A stretch of DNA of 45,459 nucleotides from Peribacillus simplex. Lineage in GTDB: Bacteria; Bacillota; Bacilli; Bacillales; DSM-1321. Position 1 is the stretch's first letter. Each line of letters starts with the position of its first letter. Below are positions 34,346 to 43,164 of the stretch, piece after piece. A program made the translations under genes and the position numbers. Where the stretch lies: NCBI RefSeq assembly GCF_001542915.1, contig NZ_LNNH01000014.1:1-45459 (forward strand). Reading direction: 5' to 3'. Under the pieces are notes generated by a model. That model did no database searches, was not told the DNA's origin, and was given only the letters and a program-made list of their open reading frames with translations.

Positions 34346-35092
34346 ATGTTGAACAAAATGAAAACGGATTATATGGGTTGGATCTTCCTCATCGGAATCG
34401 TCTTGCTTTTTTTGGAGATTTCCTTCAAGGGTGGAGGCTTATTGTTTCCGCTTGCTTTTTCGGTTGTCTTAATCTATTTGGGCAGGAAATTCACTAAGCG
34501 GACAATCGGGAAGATTTTATTTTTTACAGGACTGATCTCACTGATCATCACAGTTTTGAATATGTTCGTTTTTAAGTTTTTCCTTTTCGCCATTCTCATT
34601 TATTTCTTACTTTTATATTATCAGTCGAAAAAGAATCCCGATTGGATCAACCCGATCATCACCAATGAAGGGTTTGACGAAGAACAAGTCCATAAGGAGC
34701 CGTTATTGAAAAGTGGGCATCTCTTTCAAAATAAGTTGTTCGGCCACCAACAAACGGGTGAGCAGGTATACGAATGGAATTCCGTGAATGTTCAAAGCGG
34801 GGTCGGTGATACGGTCATTGATTTGAGCCGGACGATCCTGCCGAAAGGGGATGCCGTCATTTCCCTTAGGAATATCGTTGGCAATATCACGGTCCTCATC
34901 CCGTATGGCATCGAAATAAGGGTCCATCATTCCGTCATGGCGGGGAGAGCGCGGATTTTTGAAAACAAGCCTGAATCGAGGGTCTTTAATCAAATCCATT
35001 CTTTTCAAACAGCGGGCTTCGATGAAGCGGACCATAAAGTGCATATCATCACGTCCATCCTTGTTGGGGATTTAGAGGTGAAGCGGGTATGA
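34346..35092 (+). CDS. liaF: LiaF, membrane inhibitor of LiaRS
   Basis: 248 residues from ATG 34346 (GGGAGGCGG upstream). Four N-terminal TM segments in ~90 residues (GWIFLIGIVLLFLEISF, LLFPLAFSVVLIYLG, ILFFTGLISLIITVL, FFLFAILIYFLLLYY) are followed by a cytoplasmic beta-helix domain like VanZ/LiaF C-termini (VQSGVGDTVIDLSR, ISLRNIVGNITVLIPYGIEI, ITSILVGDLEVKR). LiaF keeps LiaS off without stress. Its stop overlaps the liaS ATG (ATGA). Confidence 0.92.
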   Translation: MLNKMKTDYMGWIFLIGIVLLFLEISFKGGGLLFPLAFSVVLIYLGRKFTKRTIGKILFFTGLISLIITVLNMFVFKFFLFAILIYFLLLYYQSKKNPDWINPIITNEGFDEEQVHKEPLLKSGHLFQNKLFGHQQTGEQVYEWNSVNVQSGVGDTVIDLSRTILPKGDAVISLRNIVGNITVLIPYGIEIRVHHSVMAGRARIFENKPESRVFNQIHSFQTAGFDEADHKVHIITSILVGDLEVKRV

Positions 35093-36135
35093 GCATCGTG
35101 ACACGCCAGATCTTGAGTGCCCTAGGTGTTTCCTTCGTTCTTTCGCTTCTTTTGCCGGCAGTGATTTTCTTTATTTTCCCGCTGTCCGACTGGGGCTTGT
35201 TATGGGAGAAAGTGGTCATGGGGCTTCCCTTCGTCATTTTCCTGCCAAGTCTGGTCATGACGGCAGGGCTGATTTATGGAGCCGTTTCAGGAATGTTTTT
35301 TAAAAGGCAGCTGCAAAGGGTGGATGAAGGCCTTTACTTGCTGGAACAGGGCCGCTTGCCTTCACAGCCGGAAACCTATCCGATCTCGGAGCTCGCGACC
35401 ATGGTGGAACGGATGAATCAAATTCATAAGCAAATCAATGAACAGACAAAATTATCGCAAAAAATGGCCAATGAAAAGGCGATCGACCAGGAGAAACAGA
35501 TCCAGGAAATCGTTTCCCAGGAGCGGAACCGCCTGGCGCGGGAGCTGCATGATTCGGTGAGCCAGCAATTGTTTGCCGCTTCGATGTTCATGTCGGCCAT
35601 TACAGAGTCACAAACGGATATGGATAAAACCGAAATGAAGCAATTCAAGGTTGTGGAAGAGATGATCCATCAATCTCAGCTCGAGATGAGGGCGCTCCTG
35701 CTTCACTTAAGACCCGTTGCGTTGAAGGGAAAATCATTACAAGCGGGAATGAAGGAGCTCCTCGAAGAATTGGCCCAAAAAGTGACGATGGATATAGATT
35801 GGAAGGCGGAGCCGGTTATCCTTGATAAGGGGATTGAAGACCACCTGTTCCGGATTTTACAAGAATCGATTTCCAATACACTGAGACATGCAAAGGCGAC
35901 CTCGCTTGAAGTGCTATTGATCGTTCGTGATGGCTTGATCATTTTCCGGATCACGGATGATGGCATCGGCTTTAACACGGAGGAGGCAAAAGCCGGATCT
36001 TACGGACTGCAAAACATGCATGAGCGGGCCGTAGAGTTGGGGGGGACCATGCAGCTCGTAAGCGTTCCGAATAAAGGGACAAAGCTCGAGGTGAAAATCC
36101 CCTTGATACATACAGGAGGTGATCAGGATGATTAA
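35089..36135 (+). CDS. liaS: LiaS, sensor histidine kinase
   Basis: 348 residues. Two N-terminal TMs with a short extracytoplasmic loop (intramembrane-sensing type) and a HAMP-like linker precede the HisKA_3 box [17 protein letters not shown] with phospho-accepting H154. The HATPase domain has [18 protein letters not shown] and [12 protein letters not shown]. It senses cell-envelope damage and phosphorylates LiaR. Its end overlaps liaR by 8 bp. Confidence 0.93.
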   Translation: MSIVTRQILSALGVSFVLSLLLPAVIFFIFPLSDWGLLWEKVVMGLPFVIFLPSLVMTAGLIYGAVSGMFFKRQLQRVDEGLYLLEQGRLPSQPETYPISELATMVERMNQIHKQINEQTKLSQKMANEKAIDQEKQIQEIVSQERNRLARELHDSVSQQLFAASMFMSAITESQTDMDKTEMKQFKVVEEMIHQSQLEMRALLLHLRPVALKGKSLQAGMKELLEELAQKVTMDIDWKAEPVILDKGIEDHLFRILQESISNTLRHAKATSLEVLLIVRDGLIIFRITDDGIGFNTEEAKAGSYGLQNMHERAVELGGTMQLVSVPNKGTKLEVKIPLIHTGGDQDD

Positions 36136-36769
36136 AGTATTATTTGTCGATGACCATGAAATGGTTCGGATTGGGGTGTCGGCCTATTTAACGGCCCAAG
36201 CGGACATCGAAGTGATCGGGGAAGCGGACAATGGTTTGAAGGCAGTCGAACTGGCTTTGGAATTGCGTCCGGATATCATTTTGATGGATTTGGTCATGCC
36301 GGAAATGGATGGCATAGAAGCGACGAAGCGAATTATCGAAAAATGGCCCGAAGCCAAGATCATCATCGTGACAAGCTTCCTGGATGATGAAAAAGTGTAT
36401 CCGGCCTTGGAAGCCGGGGCAACGAGCTATATGCTGAAAACCTCGAAGGCAAGCGAAATTGCCAGAGCCGTCCGGTCCACCTTCCAAGGACAAAGCGTAC
36501 TGGAGCCTGAGGTGACCGGGAAGATGATGGAGAAGTTACGCCGCCCGAAGAAAAACGAGCGGCATGAACAATTGACAAACCGTGAAATGGAAATCCTGCT
36601 TTTAATGACACAAGGGAAAACGAATCAGGAAATAGCCGATGAACTATACATTGCCCTGAAAACGGCCAAGGTGCATGTTAGCAATATATTAAGTAAGCTT
36701 GAAGTGCAGGACCGCACCCAAGCGGTGATTTACGCATTTAAGCATTCACTCGTCGATGATGAACAATGA
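36128..36769 (+). CDS. liaR: LiaR, response regulator (NarL/LuxR type)
   Basis: 213 residues from ATG 36128 (AGGAGG upstream). Receiver domain: acidic pair D8-D9, phosphorylated D54 in [11 protein letters not shown], and the later Thr/Lys. Output domain: Lux[24 protein letters not shown] followed by [13 protein letters not shown]. It activates the liaI promoter in B. subtilis. Last gene of the operon, ending at a bidirectional terminator. Confidence 0.94.
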   Translation: MIKVLFVDDHEMVRIGVSAYLTAQADIEVIGEADNGLKAVELALELRPDIILMDLVMPEMDGIEATKRIIEKWPEAKIIIVTSFLDDEKVYPALEAGATSYMLKTSKASEIARAVRSTFQGQSVLEPEVTGKMMEKLRRPKKNERHEQLTNREMEILLLMTQGKTNQEIADELYIALKTAKVHVSNILSKLEVQDRTQAVIYAFKHSLVDDEQ

Positions 36770-36775
36770 TGCAAG

Positions 36776-36810
36776 AAAAAAGAGCATGTTTTAAAAACAT
36801 GCTCTTTTTC
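36776..36810. terminator. Bidirectional terminator between liaR and MFS gene
   Basis: AAAAAGAGCATGTTT (36776-36790) pairs perfectly with AAACATGCTCTTTTT (36795-36809). Confidence 0.92.
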
Positions 36811-36821
36811 TTACAGTTCAA

Positions 36822-37982
36822 TCAAGCTTCCTCTGCCGTGTCAAGCCTTGTGCCGTATATGCGATAAAGCACCAAGGCGAAAACCATGCCGATAAAGGAT
36901 ATCGAGGAGATGAACAAGTATAAAGTCTTGCCTCCGAATGCCTCATAGATGGATCCGCCTACATAAGAAGCGATGATTCCCGATACCCCGAAGAATAATA
37001 GCGCCAGTACAGTCTGGCCTGTGGCGCGCCACTCCACCGGTACGATGCGGTACAGGTACTGAATCGCCGCAGAATAGAAAATCGGGAAAGTCAGTATTTG
37101 CAAAACCTGTAAATAAGCCAGCAGATGCGGATCGGTAATCCAGGCAGAGACGAAATAGCGGATAAAGAAAAACGCCGCTGCAAACGAAATGATGATGATT
37201 TCCTTGCCTTTGCGCAGCCACCAGAAGCTTAGGGCGAATACGACGATTTCACTTCCGGCCGCCAGGAACCAGGTCAAGCCGACAAGCTTGGCGCTTCCGC
37301 CAAGCTCCCGGATATACACTCCTAGGAACGTATCATTCATTCTTGCAGGAACAGCACAGATAAACACCAACAATAAAAAAAGCAGCGTCTCCTTATTGCT
37401 GAAAAAGTGCTTCAGGCTCTTCAAGGTGACAGGTTTCCCCGACACCGGTGCATCCGGCATCATCCAGCTAATGATGAAGCTGATCAGCCCGATCCCGGCA
37501 AAAAGAAAGGCCAGGCTGTTTGCTCCGAAATAGGACATCACATAGCCAGTGATCAGCGATATGACCGCATAACCCAATGCGCCATAAGTCCGGATCGAGC
37601 CATAGCTGATTCCGGATTTCTCCGCAATCGTAAAGTTGAGGCTTTCCGTCAGGGGATCGATCGGCATCAAAAAGAAATAGAGCAGCATGGCAAACAGGAT
37701 CAGCTGAAGATAGCTGCTTGAGTCATATAGAAAATAACCGATTACACTGGAGAAAAAAATGAGCAGCAGCAGGACTTTGCGGATCGTCCGCGTTTTGTCG
37801 CTGATCATTCCCCATAATGGCTGGGTAATCAGGGTGACAAATCCTCCTGTACCGATGATGAATCCGATTTGGGCTGGCCGCAAGCCTTGATCTGCCAAGT
37901 ACACGGGAAGAAATGGAATGAAAATGGCAAGCAGTCCAAAATATAAAAAGTTAAAACTTTTTAATAATCGTAAAGCTTTCAT
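36822..37982 (-). CDS. MFS transporter (YwbF/HcaT-like)
   Basis: 386 residues, 12 TMs. The N-terminal half has FLPVYLADQGLRPAQIGFII and loop 2-3 LWGMISDKTRTIRK. The MFS_1-like/PPP transporter pattern (LMPIDPLTESLNFTIAEKSG, YGSIRTYGALGYAV) fits the YwbF and 3-phenylpropionate transporter subgroup. The substrate is unknown. It is monocistronic and convergent with lia. Confidence 0.85.
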   Translation of the reverse strand: MKALRLLKSFNFLYFGLLAIFIPFLPVYLADQGLRPAQIGFIIGTGGFVTLITQPLWGMISDKTRTIRKVLLLLIFFSSVIGYFLYDSSSYLQLILFAMLLYFFLMPIDPLTESLNFTIAEKSGISYGSIRTYGALGYAVISLITGYVMSYFGANSLAFLFAGIGLISFIISWMMPDAPVSGKPVTLKSLKHFFSNKETLLFLLLVFICAVPARMNDTFLGVYIRELGGSAKLVGLTWFLAAGSEIVVFALSFWWLRKGKEIIIISFAAAFFFIRYFVSAWITDPHLLAYLQVLQILTFPIFYSAAIQYLYRIVPVEWRATGQTVLALLFFGVSGIIASYVGGSIYEAFGGKTLYLFISSISFIGMVFALVLYRIYGTRLDTAEEA

Positions 37983-38182
37983 AAAAAAAATGATACCTCG
38001 CCTGTTCTATAGATTGGATGGGTTCAACCTTGCTATTGTAACATTGATGACAGATTTTGAAAAAAAAGTTTTTATGGTCCATTCAGCCGAAATCTGATTC
38101 TTGCTGGAAAATAGTTACTTTACCTTTTTATAAATGGATGAAGATGATAAAATTAACACTAAATGTTAACGTGGAGGGATGT

Positions 38183-38428
38183 ATGGGAGTGATCGATCAG
38201 GATACAAAAGTGGTTCAAGAATTACAGGAGCTAAAGCAAAAGGTCAGCCATCTGGAAGACTTATTGACTGAGCAAGCGAATAAAAAGGAAAAGCCAGGTG
38301 TCGTTCGAACCTTTTTGGACGCAGTGGTGTCTTTGCTATTTGGATTATTTATTGTGGGACCCGTTGCAGTGGTCGTGATCGGGGTGCTGATGGTTGCGGC
38401 ATCATGGTTGGGGCTGGATAGTTGGTAG
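38183..38428 (+). CDS. Small coiled-coil membrane protein, hypothetical
   Basis: 81 residues from ATG 38183 (GTGGAGGG upstream); an earlier in-frame start lacks a ribosome binding site. A short helical coiled-coil (VVQELQELKQKVSHLEDLLT) is followed by one long hydrophobic segment (VVSLLFGLFIVGPVAVVVIG). A 6-bp dyad (TTAACA/TGTTAA, 38153-38169) lies just upstream. The family is not recognised. ccdA starts 48 bp downstream. Confidence 0.7.
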   Translation: MGVIDQDTKVVQELQELKQKVSHLEDLLTEQANKKEKPGVVRTFLDAVVSLLFGLFIVGPVAVVVIGVLMVAASWLGLDSW

Positions 38429-38475
38429 TTTACGAGAGTCGCGGAAAATAGAGGAGCCGAGGGGGGATTTGGCAG

Positions 38476-39180
38476 ATGGATTTAACTATTTTTTTGGCAT
38501 TCAGTGCGGGTATACTATCGTTTATATCTCCATGTTGTTTACCGTTATATCCTGCCTTTTTATCTTATATTACAGGTTTATCGGTTAGTGAGTTAAAAGA
38601 AGGAAGCAGCACCTTCAATCGAAAGGCATTGCTTCATACCTTTTTCTTTTTGGTCGGGTTTTCCATCATATTTGTGGTACTTGGGCTTTCGACCACGATT
38701 TTTTATGACCTTTTTTATGAATATATTGATTTGATCAGGCAGGCAGGGGCTATATTGATCGTCATGTTCGGACTGATCCTCATCGGATTTTTCCAGCCGA
38801 AATTCTTGATGAAGGATAGGAAAATCCATTTTAAAAACCGGCCATCGGGATATATCGGTTCGATACTGATTGGTATTGGCTACGCTGCTGGCTGGACTCC
38901 ATGTGTCGGTCCGATTTTGGGGGCAGTCATGGCTCTCGGTTTATATACGGGACAAGGCCTGCTCTATATGATTGCTTATATTCTTGGATTTTCCATCCCA
39001 TTCTTCATCATGTCATTTTTTATCGGCAAATCAGGCTGGATCAGGAAGTATAGTCATAGATTAACTAAAATGGGCGGATATCTCACGATCGTTATGGGGA
39101 TTTTCTTGTTTTTTGATTGGATGACGAACATCACGACTTTCCTGACAAACCGTGTATTCGGCGGTTTTACGGGTTTTTGA
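38476..39180 (+). CDS. ccdA: CcdA, thiol-disulfide membrane electron carrier
   Basis: 234 residues, six TMs. The paired cysteine motifs of CcdA/DsbD-beta are SPCCLPLYP (18-26) and GWTPCVGP (139-146). The first motif has a CysCys where the family usually has one Cys after Pro. CcdA passes electrons from thioredoxin to extracytoplasmic partners for cytochrome c maturation or sporulation. No ResB/ResC or thioredoxin-like partner is adjacent. GAGGGGGG lies upstream of the ATG. Confidence 0.9.
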   Translation: MDLTIFLAFSAGILSFISPCCLPLYPAFLSYITGLSVSELKEGSSTFNRKALLHTFFFLVGFSIIFVVLGLSTTIFYDLFYEYIDLIRQAGAILIVMFGLILIGFFQPKFLMKDRKIHFKNRPSGYIGSILIGIGYAAGWTPCVGPILGAVMALGLYTGQGLLYMIAYILGFSIPFFIMSFFIGKSGWIRKYSHRLTKMGGYLTIVMGIFLFFDWMTNITTFLTNRVFGGFTGF

Positions 39181-39204
39181 GTTCTTGGGTGATACATAAA
39201 AAAC

Positions 39205-39250
39205 GAAAAGAGGATGGCCGCTTAAAGCTTTGCGGTATATCCTCTTTTTT
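39205..39250 (+). terminator. Intrinsic terminator after ccdA
   Basis: GAAAAGAGGAT pairs with ATCCTCTTTTTT around a loop with its own small GC stem. Confidence 0.8.
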
Positions 39251-39305
39251 GATGAATCGTTTTAAATAAATCATGCCAAACGGATCTCCCCCATTCGGAA
39301 TCATT

Positions 39306-39654
39306 CCACTTTGCGAAAAAACTAGATAGATTTTGATTGCTCACAAATTCAATGGTTTGATACATTAGCCGGTTCCTTTCCACTTCAGGCACTCGCTTTC
39401 CGCGGGCGGTCGGGGAGCCACCTCGGCTCTTGCGCCTGCGGTTGTCTCCCCTAGACCGCATTTCCCGCAGGAGTCTCGCCCCTTCCGTTCCAATCCACTT
39501 TGCGTGAAAACGTAGATAGATTTTGATTGTTCACAAATTCAATGGATTTGTACCTTAGGCGGTTCCTTTCCACTTCAGGCACTCGCTTTCCGGGGGCGGT
39601 CGGGGAGCCACCTCGGTGCTTCCCGCAAGAGTCTCATGCCTCTCGTTCTGCTGT
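39306..39654 (+). repeat. Tandem block of GC-rich dispersed element (two units)
   Basis: Two units begin with CCACTTTGCG at 39306 and 39495, giving a 189-bp period. Each has an AT-rich lead (TAGATAGATTTTGATTG, CACAAATTCAATGG) followed by the GC-rich core (CACTTCAGGCACTCGCTTTC, CGGTCGGGGAGCCACCTCGG). The first core (39371-39496) is complete. The second (39561-39650) lacks the central part. The cores match the elements in the terminal inverted repeats. Frames crossing this block are not genes. Confidence 0.85.
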
Positions 39655-39791
39655 CCTTTGCATGGAAGTAAAGTGATTTTCTCGGATATAACAACAAGCT
39701 TTATTTCGAATAGTATTTGACTGGTTCCATACAGTGGGCAACACAATTTGCTAATATTTTCGCCTCTTAAAATACTATCCTAAAAAAGTTA

Positions 39792-39820
39792 TTGACAAAG
39801 CTACTCGGAGTCCGTATAGT
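39792..39820 (+). promoter_or_regulatory. Promoter of the T-box transcript
   Basis: Perfect -35 TTGACA (39792-39797) and -10 TATAGT (39815-39820) with a 17-bp spacer; transcription should start near 39827. Confidence 0.88.
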
Positions 39821-39826
39821 ATTGAA

Positions 39827-40134
39827 TATTATAAAAATATTCAGATATAATTTTTTATGAAACGCAATGATCAGGAGTAGTAAAAGCTCATCATTCGGTA
39901 AAGAGAGCTGCGGGGTGGTGCAACGCAGTCCAATGAGACTTTGAACTTGCCTGGGAGTGGTAAAGCAAGGGGGTAAAGATTATTTTTTTCTCTTTGTTTT
40001 GACGGGTAACCTTCGTTACAGGGTTTTTAGAGCAGGGTTCTAAAAGAGCCAAAAAGAGTGGTACCGCGGTAAGCATAAGGCATATCGTCTCTTTCTTCAT
40101 TTGATTATGAAGGAAGAGACGATATGCTTTTTTT
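39827..40134 (+). ncRNA. T-box riboswitch leader, leucine specifier likely
   Basis: Stem I features are present: GGAGTAGTAA near 39874 and GGGGTGGTGCAACGC at 39913. The segment GAACTTGCC (39943-39951) is where the specifier codon lies, read as CTT (39946-39948, Leu). The T-box sequence AGAGTGGTACCGCGG is at 40055-40069. The terminator is a 20-bp stem (40080-40100 with 40107-40127) followed by seven T. Uncharged tRNA would favour the antiterminator and permease expression. The specifier frame could be misread by one base (ACT Thr or TTG Leu), but Leu fits the YvbW-type gene behind it. Confidence 0.92.
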
Positions 40135-40155
40135 GATATTTTGGGAGGTAAGGAT

Positions 40156-41505
40156 ATGGAAACGGACAAAAGGAATTTACAGAGGACCATGACTTCACGG
40201 CATATTACGATGATGGCATTAGGCGGGGCAATCGGTGCCGGTTTATTTAAAGGGAGCAGTTCAGCGATTGATATGGCAGGACCGGCCGTCATCCTTGCAT
40301 ACTTGATAGGAGGGATCATCCTTTTATTCATCATGCAGGGTTTAGCTGAAATGGCAGTCGCTAATAGCGGTGCAAGAACATTCCGGGATTTGGTTCAGTC
40401 GATTTTAGGAAAGTATCCAGCGTACTTCCTGGATTGGATTTACTGGAAAATGTGGGTATTGAACATCACGGCGGAATCAATCGTTGCGGCAATCTTCATA
40501 CAATATTGGCTGCCTGGATATCCGATCTGGATGTTGGCGTTAGCTGTTTCCGTGTTAGTCACGGCGGTTAACTTGCTGTCGGTAAAGGTTTTTGCGGAAA
40601 CGGAGTATTGGCTTGCCTTAATTAAAATCACCGTCATCATTGTCTTCATCCTGGCTGGTTTATTGTTATTGCTTGTAACGTTTGGCGACCATGCTGCAGT
40701 CGGTTTTTCCAACTTGACTGACAACGGCGGTTTCTTCCCGAATGGATCGAAGGGATTGATCACGGCGATGTTGGTGGTCATCTATTCATATGGTGGCACG
40801 GAAATTATCGGGGTCACATTGGCGGAAACGAAAAATCCTGAAAAAGTGGTTCCAAAAGCGGTTCGCAGTACATTGATACGGATCATTTCCTTCTATATCA
40901 TCCCATTTTTCATCATCGTCAGCTTGATTCCTTGGAACGAGGTGAACGGTGTACCGGAAAGTCCGTTCGTGATGGTCTTTCAAATGATAGGGATTCCAGG
41001 CGCCGATCACATTATGAACGCCGTTGTTTTACTGGCGATCATCTCATCGATGAACTCAGGGTTATATGGTTCATCCCGAGTCCTGTATACACAAGCCGTG
41101 GACGGTCGCATCCCGAAAATCTTCTCCCGCTTATCCAAGAAGAAGGTCCCGGTATACGCAATTCTAATGTGTACGTCCGCTTTATATATCGGTGTATTGA
41201 TTTCCTTATTTGCCGGCAGCAAGACCTTCGATTTCTTGATGGGATCGCTAGGATACACGGTCTTGTTCATTTGGTTGATCATCGCCTTCGCCCATTTGAA
41301 GTCACGTAAGCAGCAACAAGGAAAACCAAGTGCCTATGCGGTCAAATGGTTCCCCTATACGACCTGGGCTGCAATTATCGCATTACTGATGATTTTGATC
41401 GGCATCATTTTCACGACGTCGATGATCGTCACGATGATTACCCTTTGCATTTACATCTTTATTACCTTGACGTATGTATCGAAAAAACGTCATCACAAAA
41501 TCTAG
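40156..41505 (+). CDS. Amino acid permease, T-box regulated (YvbW-like)
   Basis: 449 residues from ATG 40156 (GGGAGGTAAGG upstream), 12 TMs, APC/AAT family. TM1 is MMALGGAIGAGLFKGSSSAI. Then come MAGPAVILAYLIGG, EMAVANSGARTFRDL, GGTEIIGVTLAETKNPEKVVPKA split across TM6, and SRVLYTQAVDGRIP. Under a likely leucine T-box it should import leucine or another branched-chain amino acid, as proposed for YvbW of B. subtilis. The substrate is inferred from the leader. Confidence 0.92.
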   Translation: METDKRNLQRTMTSRHITMMALGGAIGAGLFKGSSSAIDMAGPAVILAYLIGGIILLFIMQGLAEMAVANSGARTFRDLVQSILGKYPAYFLDWIYWKMWVLNITAESIVAAIFIQYWLPGYPIWMLALAVSVLVTAVNLLSVKVFAETEYWLALIKITVIIVFILAGLLLLLVTFGDHAAVGFSNLTDNGGFFPNGSKGLITAMLVVIYSYGGTEIIGVTLAETKNPEKVVPKAVRSTLIRIISFYIIPFFIIVSLIPWNEVNGVPESPFVMVFQMIGIPGADHIMNAVVLLAIISSMNSGLYGSSRVLYTQAVDGRIPKIFSRLSKKKVPVYAILMCTSALYIGVLISLFAGSKTFDFLMGSLGYTVLFIWLIIAFAHLKSRKQQQGKPSAYAVKWFPYTTWAAIIALLMILIGIIFTTSMIVTMITLCIYIFITLTYVSKKRHHKI

Positions 41506-41508
41506 CAT

Positions 41509-41540
41509 GCAAAGCCATGGCAGCTGACCATGGCTTTTGC
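41509..41540 (+). terminator. Intrinsic terminator after permease
   Basis: AAAGCCATGG and CCATGGCTTT flank a CAGCTGA loop, followed by T-rich sequence. Confidence 0.8.
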
Positions 41541-41685
41541 TTCGGACATTCGGAAGGATGGGAAATCTGGCGCAGCAGTAGTTCAAGGGAATCATTAACA
41601 TTTGCATATAAAGCGTCCATTAAACGAGAAATGTAGTATAATAATCCTTGGAAAATAACCATAATATTGAAAGTCGGCGCAAACT

Positions 41686-42342
41686 ATGAAAAACAAATCT
41701 ATTTTACCTTTACACCCGCTATGGTATTTATTGCTGTTGGTGGTTACTAGTTCCATTTATTCAATCATCAATCAATCTTCAGGTCACGCTGTCGATGTTA
41801 CGACTATAATAGATGGAGAGATTCCCTTTATTAAAGAATTTGTCGTGCCTTATTTACTGTGGTATCCGTATATTTATGGATTGCTGATTTACTATTGTTT
41901 CGTTGACCGGAAACACTATTTCGTGGCATTAGGCAGTTTAGTATCGGGGAAGCTAATTTGTTTTCTTATCTATTGCCTTTGGCAGTCGACAGTCCCCCGT
42001 CCGGAAGTGATGGGGAATGATATCTTCGCCCATTTGATGCGCGTCGTTTATAGTCATGATCAGCCCGTCAACTGCTTGCCCAGCATTCATGTACTGACAA
42101 CATTCATCATGATGATCGTCGTTCATAAACGGAGGGAGCAGCATAAGTGGGAGCATGCCGGCGTAACGGCATTCGGAACACTGATTATCTTATCGACCCT
42201 ATTCACGAAGCAGCATGCCGTTCTGGATGTCCTGGCTGGAATACTCCTTGCTTGCGGAATGTACGCTGCCATACAGTACATGTTCCAAGCCATATCTACT
42301 TATCAGGCAAACCATTTTCCAGCAAGGCAAATGAAAAAATGA
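41686..42342 (+). CDS. PAP2-superfamily phosphatase, membrane
   Basis: 218 residues, about six TMs. The PAP2 signature is spread over VPRPEV (motif 1 end), NCLPSIHVLTTFI (motif 2, Ser-x-His) and TKQHAVLDVLAGI (motif 3 His and Asp). The pattern is nearest to the inositolphosphotransferase/Aur1-like PAP2 branch. It likely dephosphorylates a lipid phosphate such as undecaprenyl pyrophosphate or phosphatidate outside the membrane. The ribosome binding site is weak. Motif 1 lysine is not certain. Confidence 0.85.
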   Translation: MKNKSILPLHPLWYLLLLVVTSSIYSIINQSSGHAVDVTTIIDGEIPFIKEFVVPYLLWYPYIYGLLIYYCFVDRKHYFVALGSLVSGKLICFLIYCLWQSTVPRPEVMGNDIFAHLMRVVYSHDQPVNCLPSIHVLTTFIMMIVVHKRREQHKWEHAGVTAFGTLIILSTLFTKQHAVLDVLAGILLACGMYAAIQYMFQAISTYQANHFPARQMKK

Positions 42343-42386
42343 GCACAGGCTAAGCAGCTGATTCATTTACAGAGTAGTCACTCTCG

Positions 42387-42430
42387 CAAGAGAAGAAAAA
42401 CCATTAGTTTTTCTTCTCTTGTTCTTTTTT
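42387..42430 (+). terminator. Intrinsic terminator after PAP2 gene
   Basis: CAAGAGAAGAAAAAC (42387-42401) and GTTTTTCTTCTCTTG (42407-42421) form a 15-bp stem followed by TTCTTTTTT. It may also serve the convergent flavin reductase gene. Confidence 0.88.
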
Positions 42431-42449
42431 AGTAACCCGTGTGGCATCA

Positions 42450-43061
42450 TTATATTTCGGAACGGAAGGTTTTACCTAACTGGTTACCAAGACCAAAATA
42501 ATGGCGGAAATTATAGATAAGTGGACTCCACTTAGTTGGATCAATATGATTTTCTTCAATAATGATGGCTTCATGAGCGTGTACATGTACAGCTTGCGTC
42601 TCGACAATGGCAAAATCAGGAGAGTGTTCAGGAATTCGAATATGCTTCACTGTTGCTTCGATTTGAAGTGGACACTCCATGATTCGAGAAGGTTTTACTG
42701 AAATGGACTCAATAGGTGTTAAGTTACTAAGAGCAAATTTGTCCTTTCCATACCTGAAGCCAATCTCTTTCTTATAATCTGGAACCGGATTTTTTCCTGT
42801 GTAAGGTGCCAAACTTTCTACATGTTCCCATAATGAAGGATTCGGAACATTGATGACACATTCGGGGTGTCGTTTTATGTTTTCTATTGCTTTTCCTCCA
42901 AGCCCAATTCCTAATATAATGCAATCACCTAAAGCCCATGACGATGACATTGGGCTGATATTCACCGTCCCATCCTCATTTAGCGAATTCAGTAAAATGA
43001 CTGGAGTACCATAATAGAGAATTTTAGGTTTAATTATGCTTGAGTTTAGAATATCATTCAT
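42450..43061 (-). CDS. Flavin reductase-like FMN-binding protein (YdfE-like)
   Basis: 203 residues. The flavin reductase/split-barrel fold has YYGTPVILLNSLNEDGTVNI followed by SPMSSSWALGD at the FMN-binding strand and CVINVPNPSLWEHVESLAPY. It probably binds FMN and acts as an oxidoreductase; the substrate is unknown. GGAGGAG precedes the ATG. It is divergent from an ArsR gene, as ydfE and ydfF are paired in B. subtilis. Confidence 0.85.
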   Translation of the reverse strand: MNDILNSSIIKPKILYYGTPVILLNSLNEDGTVNISPMSSSWALGDCIILGIGLGGKAIENIKRHPECVINVPNPSLWEHVESLAPYTGKNPVPDYKKEIGFRYGKDKFALSNLTPIESISVKPSRIMECPLQIEATVKHIRIPEHSPDFAIVETQAVHVHAHEAIIIEENHIDPTKWSPLIYNFRHYFGLGNQLGKTFRSEI

Positions 43062-43109
43062 ATTTATTACTCCTCCTATCCATATGATTTCCTTTATTGT
43101 AAAATATAA

Positions 43110-43133
43110 ATATTTCGATGGTTATCGAAATAT
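43110..43133. promoter_or_regulatory. Perfect palindrome, ArsR-type operator
   Basis: ATATTTCGAT (43110-43119), four bases, ATCGAAATAT (43124-43133): a perfect 10-bp dyad between the divergent flavin reductase and ArsR genes. This is the size and shape of ArsR-family operators and probably controls both directions. Confidence 0.8.
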
Positions 43134-43164
43134 GGATTACATGATGGGGAGGATTGGCCAATTA

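Noticed and set aside
39222..39746. Frames of 79 and 63 codons on the minus strand
   Set aside because: They lie in the tandem GC-rich repeat and the ccdA terminator, with no ribosome binding site or family match.
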